Below the pieces are notes generated by a model. The model saw only the letters and a program-made list of their open reading frames with translations, did no database searches and was not told the DNA's origin. Shown here piece after piece: positions 24,572-31,439 of a stretch of DNA of 32,039 nucleotides. The stretch spans positions 1 through 32,039 of the forward strand of contig CAMWYX010000021.1 of NCBI GenBank assembly GCA_947178575.1. Direction: 5' to 3'. The position numbers and the translations under genes are program-made. The DNA is from an uncultured Ruminococcus sp. (lineage in GTDB: Bacteria; Bacillota; Clostridia; Oscillospirales; Ruminococcaceae). Within the stretch, counting starts at the first letter, position 1; each line of letters begins with the position of its first letter.

Positions 24572-25015
24572 TCACGAATCATCAGCTTCGCAAATAGATA
24601 CCGTTACACACGCCTGAGAGCCGTAATACTTATCAAACATACAGCTTACTATCTGCGAGTCGTCATGATATGCGATTCCGTTGAGACTGTCGGCTATTAT
24701 TTTGATGATATTATCGGAATCGGGCTTTTTTGTGGGTCTGATTTGCTTGTCGAGCATAAGAGCCGATTTTTTCCGGCTTGCTGATTTCGGAATACTGAAA
24801 TATGCCTCGATGTTCATTCTTATTCCGGTATCTTTCGGGAAAGAGAAATCACCGCACTGACTGGAATATTCCAGTCTGATGAGATTCTCATAGTTCACGG
24901 TCTTGTCCGGAGTGTATGTATGTACATGATTTCCACGGCGTGAGAATTTCGGTCGCTGTTTTCCGACAGGTTCTCCATGAACTGTAAATTTCACTTTCTG
25001 ATTACTCACCAACAT
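24572..25015 (-). CDS. rusA: RusA-family Holliday junction resolvase
   Basis: A 147-aa endonuclease that resolves branched DNA before packaging. Motifs: GEPVGKQRPKFSRRG (14-28), then the signature KPDSDNIIKIIADSLNG (97-113) with Asp99 and Asp101, and AYHDDSQI (115-122) with further acidic ligands Asp118/119. Length is usual. ATG at 25015, overlapping the upstream Cys-rich gene by 10 bases; the site GAGGTT is weak, so coupling is likely. Confidence 0.94.
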   Translation of the reverse strand: MLVSNQKVKFTVHGEPVGKQRPKFSRRGNHVHTYTPDKTVNYENLIRLEYSSQCGDFSFPKDTGIRMNIEAYFSIPKSASRKKSALMLDKQIRPTKKPDSDNIIKIIADSLNGIAYHDDSQIVSCMFDKYYGSQACVTVSICEADDS

Positions 25016-25206
25016 GAAACCTCCTCATCGACAATCACAACCGGAAATTCATCAAGCAGACATTTTTCGCAGAGCTGCTCGTCATAATAGCTGTAGAGTT
25101 CATCAACTTCCTGATGACATTTATCGCAGTAACAGTGAGGAGTCCGGCTTTTTCCGCAGTTTATGCAGTACGGACAGCCCACGCAGTCATCTTCAATTTT
25201 AATCAT
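25006..25206 (-). CDS. Cys-rich small zinc-binding protein
   Basis: A 66-aa protein with nine Cys and one His arranged as at least two zinc sites (CVGCPYCINC, HCYCDKC, CEKC). No family function is recognised. It overlaps the helicase loader by 4 bases (ATGA) and RusA by 10 bases, so it belongs to the replication operon. DNA- or protein-binding is plausible from the zinc-finger look only. Confidence 0.75.
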   Translation of the reverse strand: MIKIEDDCVGCPYCINCGKSRTPHCYCDKCHQEVDELYSYYDEQLCEKCLLDEFPVVIVDEEVSCW

Positions 25207-26168
25207 TTTACTTTTCTCCTTTCCCTTTTCATCTGAAACCGGACATCTTCACCGGAAAACTGTATCGGCGTATATTCTCCAAAAATTCTTGAAGCTACTT
25301 TTCCGGTATATCGTTCAGAAATATCTTTTATGCTGAGATTTGTGCTGATAATTGTTGATTTCCTGCGCATAATCCTTGTATTGATGATATTGTAGACTGT
25401 TGAAACAGAAAATTTTGAATTGTTTTCCGTTCCCAAATCATCAATTATAAGCAGGTCTGCATTGAGAACAGAATCAAGTCTCTCACGGGAACGCTCATAG
25501 CTGAAATGTTCGTTTTCGATACTGTCAAAAATGCTTATCGCTGAATCGTAAATCACCGCAATACCCTTACGTATTACTTTATCTGCGATTGCAAGTGAAA
25601 GATGTGTTTTCCCGAGACCGGTATTTCCGGACATTATGATGCTTTCAGCTCCAGGAGTAAAAGTATCGGCGTAGTTTTTTGTGAAGTTCAGAATTTTTTT
25701 CATTCTTGCATAATCTTCGCCCTGATAATATTTCAGGTCAAAGTCCTCGAAATGTGAAAGTTCAAGATATGTATTCCGGCTGAACTCGTCTGCTCTCAGC
25801 TGACCTATTACACGGTTCATGCAGTCGCAGAAATTACTGTTGATATATCCTGTATCACCGCATTCCGGACAGCTGTAATGAATATCGAGATAAGTTTCGG
25901 GATAGCCGTTTGAAACAAGAAGACATTTCAGTTTTTCCTGAAGCACAAGATTCTTTTCTTTGATTTCCTCGATATGTCTCTGAACATCTCCGCCGTTTTT
26001 AACCGCTTGCAGAATTTCCATTCCTGTGCTGAAAAGCGAAGTATTTATTTTCATGATTTCGGGTATTCTGCCGTTGATTTCCTGAATCCTCTTTTCATTT
26101 TCGGCGATTGCCTTGTCACGTTTTGCTTTTATTATGTCATGAGCTTTTGTATATATTTCGGTACTCAT
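25203..26168 (-). CDS. DnaC/DnaI-like helicase loader ATPase
   Basis: A 321-aa AAA+ protein that loads the replicative helicase at the phage origin. N-terminal helix region (1-85), then a zinc finger Cys100-x-x-Cys103 ... Cys114-x-Cys116 as in DnaI-type loaders. ATPase: Walker A GNTGLGKT (181-188), Walker B LLIIDDLGTE (239-248), sensor region STNLSIKDI. ATG at 26168 with GGGGAG upstream; a longer reading to 26375 lies inside the replisome organizer and is not supported. It follows the organizer by 13 bases, the usual pair. Confidence 0.93.
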   Translation of the reverse strand: MSTEIYTKAHDIIKAKRDKAIAENEKRIQEINGRIPEIMKINTSLFSTGMEILQAVKNGGDVQRHIEEIKEKNLVLQEKLKCLLVSNGYPETYLDIHYSCPECGDTGYINSNFCDCMNRVIGQLRADEFSRNTYLELSHFEDFDLKYYQGEDYARMKKILNFTKNYADTFTPGAESIIMSGNTGLGKTHLSLAIADKVIRKGIAVIYDSAISIFDSIENEHFSYERSRERLDSVLNADLLIIDDLGTENNSKFSVSTVYNIINTRIMRRKSTIISTNLSIKDISERYTGKVASRIFGEYTPIQFSGEDVRFQMKRERRKVK

Positions 26169-26181
26169 TTTATTATCTCCC

Positions 26182-27033
26182 CTAACTGAAAATATCCGGC
26201 AGAGAATCATAATCTTCTGCATTGAATCCGTCGCTGTTGTCTCTTTTCTGCTTATTATTATAATTTCCGTTAAGGACTTTAACAAAATTACTTTCTCTGA
26301 TAAGCCAATCAAAACTTGCTTTCCAGTCTCTATTATTAATTCCTTTAAGGAAATCGGATTTTTCAGCAGTTTCAAAAACTTTTTTTATCTGTTCAACTGA
26401 GAATCTTTTCATAAGAGTTTTGAGGTCTTTTTTGCTTGAATCAGAAACAACCATAATTTCCGGATATGAAGTACAGATTTTATGATACAAATCAACAATT
26501 TCAGAAATCCGAGAGGGAGAGCGAGCGGACTTGTCCGCTTTTTTCTCTGTCTCTCTCTCTGAATCTATATCTATCTCTGTATCTATCTCTTTATCTGTCT
26601 CTATACTCTTGTCGGACAAAGTAGAGGACAATGTCTCCGATGATTTCTTACCATTTGTCTTTAAACCAAGCCTGTAATTACGCTTTTTCTGTGCGTATTC
26701 AGTTTCTGAACCGACAACATCATCAACATACGGAATTTTTAAAATGCCGTTTTCCTGTTCATAGATAAGACCGATTTTTTTGAATAATTCAAGAGCAACC
26801 ACGACAGTATCAAATGAAAATTTAGTATCTCTTGCTATCTTGTTTACATCATATGGTATGATTATTTCGCCTAAAGCCGAAGCGAGTTCACCGCCCTTAT
26901 TTGCAGTAAGCAGACATAGTTTCTGATACAGAACAACATATTCACAGCCGTTCTGTTGAGAAATGAGCCAGTCGATTGTTTCCAAATCAAAAAAATCTGT
27001 CCTTAATTTAATCCAGTAATATCTTTTAGTCAT
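26182..27033 (-). CDS. Phage replisome organizer
   Basis: A 283-aa initiator. Residues 1-125 form the Phage_rep_org_N winged-helix domain (YYWIKLRTDFFDLETIDWLI, LYQKLCLLTANKGG, KIPYVDDVVG). A low-complexity Glu/Asp/Ile linker (about 140-170) is encoded by the repeat cluster described separately. The C-terminal part (RISEIVDLYHKICTSYPEI to DWLIRESNF) is a DnaB_2/DnaD-like domain that contacts the loader. ATG with AGGAGG. It would bind the origin inside its own gene, as in lambda O and lactococcal rep genes. Confidence 0.9.
   Translation of the reverse strand: MTKRYYWIKLRTDFFDLETIDWLISQQNGCEYVVLYQKLCLLTANKGGELASALGEIIIPYDVNKIARDTKFSFDTVVVALELFKKIGLIYEQENGILKIPYVDDVVGSETEYAQKKRNYRLGLKTNGKKSSETLSSTLSDKSIETDKEIDTEIDIDSERETEKKADKSARSPSRISEIVDLYHKICTSYPEIMVVSDSSKKDLKTLMKRFSVEQIKKVFETAEKSDFLKGINNRDWKASFDWLIRESNFVKVLNGNYNNKQKRDNSDGFNAEDYDSLPDIFS
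26524..26604. repeat. 12-bp repeat cluster and hairpin inside the replisome organizer, candidate origin
   Basis: Three 12-bp units ATCTATCTCTGT, ATCTATCTCTTT and ATCTGTCTCTAT lie end to end at 26569-26604, with related TCTCTGTC/TCTCTCTC before them. Next to them (26524-26539) is the palindrome AGCGGACTTGTCCGCT, followed by T6 on the plus strand. The repeats encode only an acidic linker, so the pattern is probably kept for DNA function. Initiator genes carrying their own origin are well known in lambdoid and lactococcal phages. Confidence 0.5.
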
Positions 27034-27061
27034 AAAATCACCTCCTATAAATGGGCAGAAC

Positions 27062-27120
27062 CAACGGTTTCTGAAACACCAAACCGTTGATTATCCCATA
27101 AGTTAACAGAAAGTTTACAA
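27062..27120 (-). promoter_or_regulatory. 9-bp inverted repeat and weak promoter before the replisome organizer
   Basis: CAACGGTTT (27062-27070) and AAACCGTTG (27081-27089) form a perfect inverted repeat with a 10-base centre. Directly upstream on the minus strand is TGGGATAAT (GATAAT at 27095-27090), with TTGTAA at 27120-27115, a long 19-base spacing. If this is a promoter, the repeat covers the transcription start like an operator. As there is no T-run, it is not an ordinary terminator. Moderate to low certainty. Confidence 0.4.
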
Positions 27121-27121
27121 A

Positions 27122-27553
27122 TCAGAACGGCATATCGGAATCAGAAAAAATTTCCTCAAAATGTTCTTCGAGACCTGCTGGAATTGGGTTATCGCCGATA
27201 GTCTGTACTTTAGAAGCACTTGGATTTTCCGATTTTGCCCCTGTAAACTCAACATTGTCAACAAACACATCTGTAGTATAATGTGTAACGTCCTGATGAT
27301 TTCTGTCCTGATAACTTCCGGTTCTGAGAGTACCCTCAACGGCAATCATCTGACCTTTTCTGAAATAGTTCCTGATAAATTCCGCAGTCTGTCTCCACGC
27401 CTGACAGCTTACGAAATCGGCGTCATACGTTCCGTTGGCGTTCCTGAATCTGCGGTTTACGGCAATGGTGAATCTGCACGAAGCAATACCGCTCTGTGTC
27501 TGTCTGAGTTCGGGGTCTGCGGTGAGTCTGCCCATTAGAATTACTTTGTTCAT
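27122..27553 (-). CDS. ssb: Single-stranded DNA-binding protein
   Basis: A 143-aa SSB with a standard OB fold: MNKVILMGRLTADPELRQTQ, SCRFTIAVNRRF, DFVSCQAWRQTAEFI, KGQMIAVEGTLRTGSYQD, VFVDNVEF, and the acidic tip ending DSDMPF, which recruits repair and replication partners (host form usually DDIPF). It coats single strands made during phage replication and recombination. ATG preceded by GGAGG. It sits between RecT and the replisome organizer. Confidence 0.96.
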   Translation of the reverse strand: MNKVILMGRLTADPELRQTQSGIASCRFTIAVNRRFRNANGTYDADFVSCQAWRQTAEFIRNYFRKGQMIAVEGTLRTGSYQDRNHQDVTHYTTDVFVDNVEFTGAKSENPSASKVQTIGDNPIPAGLEEHFEEIFSDSDMPF

Positions 27554-27598
27554 TGTTTAATCCTCCATGGTTTCTGAAAATTTCTGCTGTTCAGATTT

Positions 27599-28246
27599 TT
27601 AATCTGTTTTTGACTGTTGCGGAACTGTTCCGAGAATATCGCTTGTGAGCTTTTTAGTTCGGCTTTCACGACGACTATTTTCCGTATTTTCGATGTCCTC
27701 TGCTTCGCCCTCTACCAGTACGCCCATGAGTACTTCCGGACAGTATACCCTTGCAAAGAACGCTGCCGCTCTGTAAGCAAGCATTTGTTCGGGCATTGTA
27801 GACCATTTTTTATTAGATGTCCAATTTTCATCTTTAGCCATTTTCAATGTTACAACAGTGCCGTCCAAAACATCGCCGTTACGGGTAAATGCCTTGACAT
27901 AGCAGCCTCTGCTGTCAGTCCCCTTTTCTCCGACATAAACAGGATAAGCGTCTTTGAAACGTGCCTTTATAAAACTCATACAGGCTTGTCCGCTCCATGA
28001 GGGCTTTCCTTTTACAACGTACAGAGACTGCATTACCATAAGCGGAGATACTCCCATTCTGTTCGCCATATCTACAGCTATGGCACAGTCTGCAACTTTG
28101 CCCTGATACTGCTGAGGGACAAGTGATGAACTGGCGAATATCTTCGCAAGATTATATGACTTCCTGAAACTGTCGATGAAGTTTCCACTGACCGGAACTG
28201 CCGGTGTTTGTTCGGTCTCTGTTAATGTAATTATTTCGTTCTCCAT
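27599..28246 (-). CDS. RecT-like single-strand annealing protein
   Basis: A 215-aa protein. Motifs of the RecT superfamily: SLVPQQYQGKVADCAIAVDM (about 41-60), NRMGVSPLMVMQSLYVVKGK (61-80), SGQACMSFIK, and AYRAAAFFARVYCPEVLMGV near 160-180. It anneals strands for recombination together with the RecE-like nuclease encoded just upstream and SSB downstream. ATG with AAGGAG. The acidic and Arg/Lys-rich tail (about 180-215) is typical of a SSB-interacting end. Confidence 0.85.
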   Translation of the reverse strand: MENEIITLTETEQTPAVPVSGNFIDSFRKSYNLAKIFASSSLVPQQYQGKVADCAIAVDMANRMGVSPLMVMQSLYVVKGKPSWSGQACMSFIKARFKDAYPVYVGEKGTDSRGCYVKAFTRNGDVLDGTVVTLKMAKDENWTSNKKWSTMPEQMLAYRAAAFFARVYCPEVLMGVLVEGEAEDIENTENSRRESRTKKLTSDILGTVPQQSKTD

Positions 28247-28259
28247 TTGTAATTACTCC

Positions 28260-29066
28260 TTAAAAATATTTTCTCACTACCCAGTCGGGGAGCGATAAGC
28301 TGTGGATTTCCGGTTCTTTTTCGTAGCCGTACCATATACCGGTATTCTGGCATTCGGCGTAGACTGTGAGATTTTCCATAGCTTTCTGTCCGCCGAGCTG
28401 AATCATCAAATCATCGGCAGCGTGAACGCATACAGGGTACGGCGGTTCTTTCTCAACGGCGACAAATAAGAAGTTTTCGGCTTCAACTCCGCAAGTCCTC
28501 AGTCCTTTGAGATACCATGCCACCTGAACGTGATAGCGGTAATCATACGCAGATTTCGTGAAGCTTTCGAGGCTTGAGTTCTGAGTTGTTTTCAGGTCGA
28601 TGACGCATTTTATATCCGTCCGGAGATAGTCGGGACGGCATTTGCATTGTATACCGTTTTCCTCCCAGAACCACGATGTTTCAGCTTGTCCGCCTTGCAG
28701 AAGTCTTGAAGCTATCGGGTGATTCCTTACGGATTCAGCCATAGAAAGAGCGGTTCTGTAAACGTCGTCAGGAACGGCTTCAACGCCGTTTTTCAGACTG
28801 TCTGTGAACGTCTGATATATTTCCCTGCCGGCTTTTGTCCGGCGGTCTGCGGCAGGGCATACGGCGTATTCGGAAGCGAAGCTGTCGGGTTCAAGAATCA
28901 GCTTGTGAACAACACTTCCGAGAAGCATCGCCGGTGTGGATTCTCTCGGATTTTCCTTGATATGTCTGTAATAAGCCGGTGACCTGTCAATCAGGTCAAG
29001 GTCTGATTTCGATACTGCCGGATATGCGTGATATTCGGCGTTAGTCATTATTAGGGGATTATCCAT
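28260..29066 (-). CDS. RecE-like PD-(D/E)XK exonuclease
   Basis: A 268-aa nuclease of the DUF3799/YqaJ-like type. Visible motifs: TNAEYHAYPAVSKSDLDLID near the start, AMLLGSVVHKLILEP (with a catalytic His), CKCRPDYL and VIDLKTT (PD...DxK), and YRYHVQVAWYLKGL. It would digest double-strand ends to feed RecT. ATG at 29066 has AGGAGG 9 bases upstream. The 54-aa gene overlaps its start by 8 bases. Readings starting further up (29165) lack a site and lie within that small gene. Confidence 0.87.
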   Translation of the reverse strand: MDNPLIMTNAEYHAYPAVSKSDLDLIDRSPAYYRHIKENPRESTPAMLLGSVVHKLILEPDSFASEYAVCPAADRRTKAGREIYQTFTDSLKNGVEAVPDDVYRTALSMAESVRNHPIASRLLQGGQAETSWFWEENGIQCKCRPDYLRTDIKCVIDLKTTQNSSLESFTKSAYDYRYHVQVAWYLKGLRTCGVEAENFLFVAVEKEPPYPVCVHAADDLMIQLGGQKAMENLTVYAECQNTGIWYGYEKEPEIHSLSLPDWVVRKYF

Positions 29067-29223
29067 TATTTTTATTCCTCCTGCATAATTTATAGTAGTA
29101 AAAGTTGAGTATTCCTGAATCTCCGCACTTTTCAAGAATATTTTCCGGTTTGATATGTACTGCATTCTCCGAAAAACGCATCAGAACACGGAGAATGCAC
29201 TGTGCTTTTTCAAGGTCGCTCAT
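29059..29223 (-). CDS. 54-aa gene coupled to the RecE-like nuclease
   Basis: ATG (29223) follows GGGAGG by 7 bases, and the frame is open to a TAA that overlaps the start of the nuclease gene (ATGGATAA). The product begins MSDLEKAQCILRVLMRFSEN and is helical, basic at the end, with two short Cys positions. I do not recognise it. The tight overlap suggests it is translated with the nuclease and may regulate or assist it. Confidence 0.7.
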   Translation of the reverse strand: MSDLEKAQCILRVLMRFSENAVHIKPENILEKCGDSGILNFYYYKLCRRNKNNG

Positions 29224-29236
29224 TTTGTTTCCTCCC

Positions 29237-29941
29237 TTACTTTCCCCACTGTTCCGCCATAGCTTTCGCTATGCCGGGAAATGTTTTGCTCCTTGCTTTT
29301 GCTGAATTGCTGTCACAGTCCATGCCTCTGATTTTTCCGTGAGATTCTTCAAAATTAATCGGTTTTCCGCTTTTTGTATATCCATAAGGTTCAGGCGGTG
29401 GAAGATTGCCTGATGTCCGGAGCGGTTCAAGATTTTTCAGCCAGAAGCATGTACGTTTCTTCTGATAATTTTCAATATCGTCAGTGCTTTCTGCGAAATA
29501 ATAAGGGTGTACAATCTGGTCGGGCTTTCTCCATAATCTTGACATAAAACCGGTCGGATTCTCAACGCATATCCTGTCACAGTCGGCAAGTGCAAACTGC
29601 ATGAAAAATACTGCCGATTCCGATACTTTCCATAGCCGTTCAATGACTTTTTCGGCAGGAGTACATTTCAGTGAAAGGTGGCGTGTTGTGACTGATGAAA
29701 GATATGTACAGGGCGGATGAGCGATAAGCAAATCCCATTTTCCGGTAATTTCATGAAGTGTCCAGTCCGTTGTGACAAATTCGCAGTTACCGTTAATCAG
29801 CGGAATCACATCACTGCATATATGCCATTCAGGGTGACCGCCGGAGCATTCCTGAATATCACAGCTGTATGCTTCGTGACCGAGTTCACGGAACGCTGTG
29901 CATACTCTCTGAGATTCCTCACACGCAACGAGAACTTTCAT
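29237..29941 (-). CDS. DNA cytosine methyltransferase-like protein
   Basis: A 234-aa AdoMet-type protein. Motif I region VLVACEESQRVC...GHEAYSCDIQ (3-30), motif IV-like HPPC at 75-78 with possible catalytic Cys78, and VENP (126-129) in place of ENV. The target-recognition part is short. This family is common in phages and is usually annotated as cytosine methyltransferase, though proof of activity is often missing. ATG at 29941 (AGAGGAG upstream), which overlaps the preceding gene by 23 bases. Extended reading to 30028 is not supported. Confidence 0.8.
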   Translation of the reverse strand: MKVLVACEESQRVCTAFRELGHEAYSCDIQECSGGHPEWHICSDVIPLINGNCEFVTTDWTLHEITGKWDLLIAHPPCTYLSSVTTRHLSLKCTPAEKVIERLWKVSESAVFFMQFALADCDRICVENPTGFMSRLWRKPDQIVHPYYFAESTDDIENYQKKRTCFWLKNLEPLRTSGNLPPPEPYGYTKSGKPINFEESHGKIRGMDCDSNSAKARSKTFPGIAKAMAEQWGK

Positions 29942-30203
29942 TATTGGCATCTCCTCTGCTGATTTCTGTAATGATTTCTTCAAGCCGTCTGATGATGATG
30001 TCAAGCTTTTCTGAAGCATCATCATCATTCCACCACACGTTATAGATTTTATCTGTTGTTTCGTCCGGACAATCTATACAAATCTCTGTCTGAAATAAAC
30101 CGTGATACGACGAATATCTGACAATTACTGATGCCGTTTCTGACTCGGATTCAATATACAAAGCAAGCGACATAATTTTCAGAATTTTTTCTTCGATTTC
30201 CAT
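29919..30203 (-). CDS. Small conserved phage protein, unknown function
   Basis: A 94-aa acidic protein (pattern EKILKIMSLALYIESESETA, then EICIDCPDETTDKIYNVWWN, C-terminal helix). No domain recognised. The ATG has AGGAGG 8-9 bases before it. The same DNA carries the plus-strand promoter described below, so RNA polymerase at that promoter would cover this binding site. It overlaps the methyltransferase by 23 bases. Confidence 0.75.
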   Translation of the reverse strand: MEIEEKILKIMSLALYIESESETASVIVRYSSYHGLFQTEICIDCPDETTDKIYNVWWNDDDASEKLDIIIRRLEEIITEISRGDANNESSRCV

Positions 30204-30231
30204 TGACTTTTCCTCCTGAATCTGCTATAAT
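30203..30231 (+). promoter_or_regulatory. Consensus plus-strand sigma-A promoter inside a palindrome
   Basis: TTGACT (30203-30208), then exactly 17 bases, then TATAAT (30226-30231), with TG one base before the -10 (TGCTATAAT). This is near-perfect for a housekeeping promoter and points away from all genes. The -10 lies in the inverted repeat CTGCTAT-A-ATAGCAG (30222-30236), a possible operator. No comparable promoter is visible for the minus strand here. Confidence 0.75.
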
Positions 30232-30237
30232 AGCAGT

Positions 30238-30293
30238 GGTTAAAAATTTATTTTATTTTTTCCGTCTGAGTTTTCTCAGGCGGTTATTTTTAT
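30238..30293 (+). ncRNA. Predicted about 55-nt plus-strand RNA
   Basis: Starting about 7 bases after the -10 and ending at the plus-strand terminator, the transcript would be roughly 50-56 nt, AT-rich and without an open reading frame. It is antisense to the 3'UTR of the PAPS-reductase-like gene and the leader of the 94-aa gene. Existence is predicted from the promoter-terminator pair only. Confidence 0.5.
30262..30292 (+). terminator. Plus-strand intrinsic terminator
   Basis: CCGTCTGAG (30262-30270) pairs with CTCAGGCGG (30275-30283) over a TTTT loop. The one U-G wobble would be a C-A mismatch in a minus-strand RNA, so the stem is shaped for the plus strand. TTATTTTTA follows on the plus strand, whereas the minus strand continues with A-runs. 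Confidence 0.75.
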
Positions 30294-31168
30294 GTGTCAA
30301 ACATATCAAAAGTCATCTGATTTCTGTCAGAATCTGTCCACCAGTCAAAAACATCAAGACCTGTTTTCCACGAATATTCTTTTTTCTGATGTGATTCCAG
30401 CATTCTTTCAAATGCCATGATATACAGATACTTGTATTTCGGATATTGGATAAAGTCTTTTTTCATACCCTTAAACCCCTGCAGAGGACAGCCAATACAG
30501 CCGATACGTCTTTTTCCGCACTGATACAGCGGATTTGATTCACAGCCATAGTGTTGCAGGAACTCCCACACATCTGCATCAGTCCAGTCAAGAATAGGAT
30601 TTATCATTGTTGAAGTTGTTCTGTAACAATGTTCAACTAAACGGCGATTCTCGTCATTATCCATATTCATTACAAGACCGCCTGCCTGTGTGATTTCGTA
30701 ATCAGCACCGATATTTTCAGCCATTTTCTGCACGGTTTTCGGTTTTCCGATAATCTTAATCATTCCGGCTTTTTTAGCTCTGTTTAAGCTTTCGGCAGAA
30801 CGTACACCAGTGATTTTCATTCTGCCTTTTCCGCCGGTTTCTTTTAGTTCCGAACAGCAGTAACGCATAATCCGTGTAGGCGGAATACCTTTTTTGACTA
30901 TCAGCGACCACATTGAAATTCTGTTGCCGTTTCTGTCGTGCGGAATGTCAATTATCACATTCGGAACAGATTTCACATATCGGATTGTCTCAGGAACGTC
31001 AACGCTTGTAAGATTGTGATGTATTTCATGCTTAACGCCTGCAAGATGTGCAAGTATGCGTATAACATCGCTGTCCTTACCGCCGGAATAGCAGAGATAA
31101 TATGGTTCTGTTTCGGGTTCAAATGCTTTCAGACGTTCAATAGCGATACGTTCCTTTTCAATATCCAT
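30290..31168 (-). CDS. PAPS-reductase/DndC-like sulfur-transfer family protein
   Basis: A 292-aa protein with the PP-loop ATP motif CYSGGKDSD (26-34). Cys104-Cys105 and C-x6-C-x-x-C (217, 224, 227; CGKRRIGCIGC) may bind an iron-sulfur cluster, as in APS reductases and DndC-like proteins. It carries TGVRSAES and DWTDADVWEFL motifs found throughout the family. No dnd neighbour genes are here. Role in a phage may be sulfur or nucleotide-based DNA modification, or metabolism; unknown. ATG at 31168 (GAGGAGG upstream), overlapping the previous gene by 11 bases. Confidence 0.88.
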   Translation of the reverse strand: MDIEKERIAIERLKAFEPETEPYYLCYSGGKDSDVIRILAHLAGVKHEIHHNLTSVDVPETIRYVKSVPNVIIDIPHDRNGNRISMWSLIVKKGIPPTRIMRYCCSELKETGGKGRMKITGVRSAESLNRAKKAGMIKIIGKPKTVQKMAENIGADYEITQAGGLVMNMDNDENRRLVEHCYRTTSTMINPILDWTDADVWEFLQHYGCESNPLYQCGKRRIGCIGCPLQGFKGMKKDFIQYPKYKYLYIMAFERMLESHQKKEYSWKTGLDVFDWWTDSDRNQMTFDMFDT

Positions 31169-31439
31169 AGTAGCTTTCGTCCTCCTCGAACTGTTCGGCG
31201 GTTTCTGTCCAGTAGTCGATATTTTCGTAATCTCCGTATGCGACGGCAATGTAATAATCCGCAAGAGACTGCGATTCCTTGCTGTCTGCGATGACCGGTT
31301 CTGATTCACGGATTATTTTTTCACGCCGAACCGACTTTATTTCGTCGTATAGAGTTATATACACAGCGGTTGCCAATGCTCCGATGAATACCAGAGCATT
31401 GAATACGCTGTCGGAGAGTTCCGGAATATTCGGATTCAT
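31158..31439 (-). CDS. Small single-helix membrane protein
   Basis: A 93-aa protein: Pro/acidic N-terminus, a transmembrane helix (VFNALVFIGALATAVYITLY, about 12-31), and a cytoplasmic tail with basic then acidic clusters (IKSVRREKI and ETAEQFEEDESYYGY). Not recognised. ATGA overlap with the LRR protein upstream and 11-base overlap with the PAPS-reductase-like gene. Site GGAGG. Confidence 0.75.
   Translation of the reverse strand: MNPNIPELSDSVFNALVFIGALATAVYITLYDEIKSVRREKIIRESEPVIADSKESQSLADYYIAVAYGDYENIDYWTETAEQFEEDESYYGY

Noticed and set aside
26169..26375. Longer N-terminus for the helicase loader
   Set aside because: Lies inside the replisome organizer; the family start fits ATG at 26168 with GGGGAG upstream.
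27554..27598. Terminator after recT (CTGAA/TTCAG)
   Set aside because: Five pairs with an 11-base loop, too weak.
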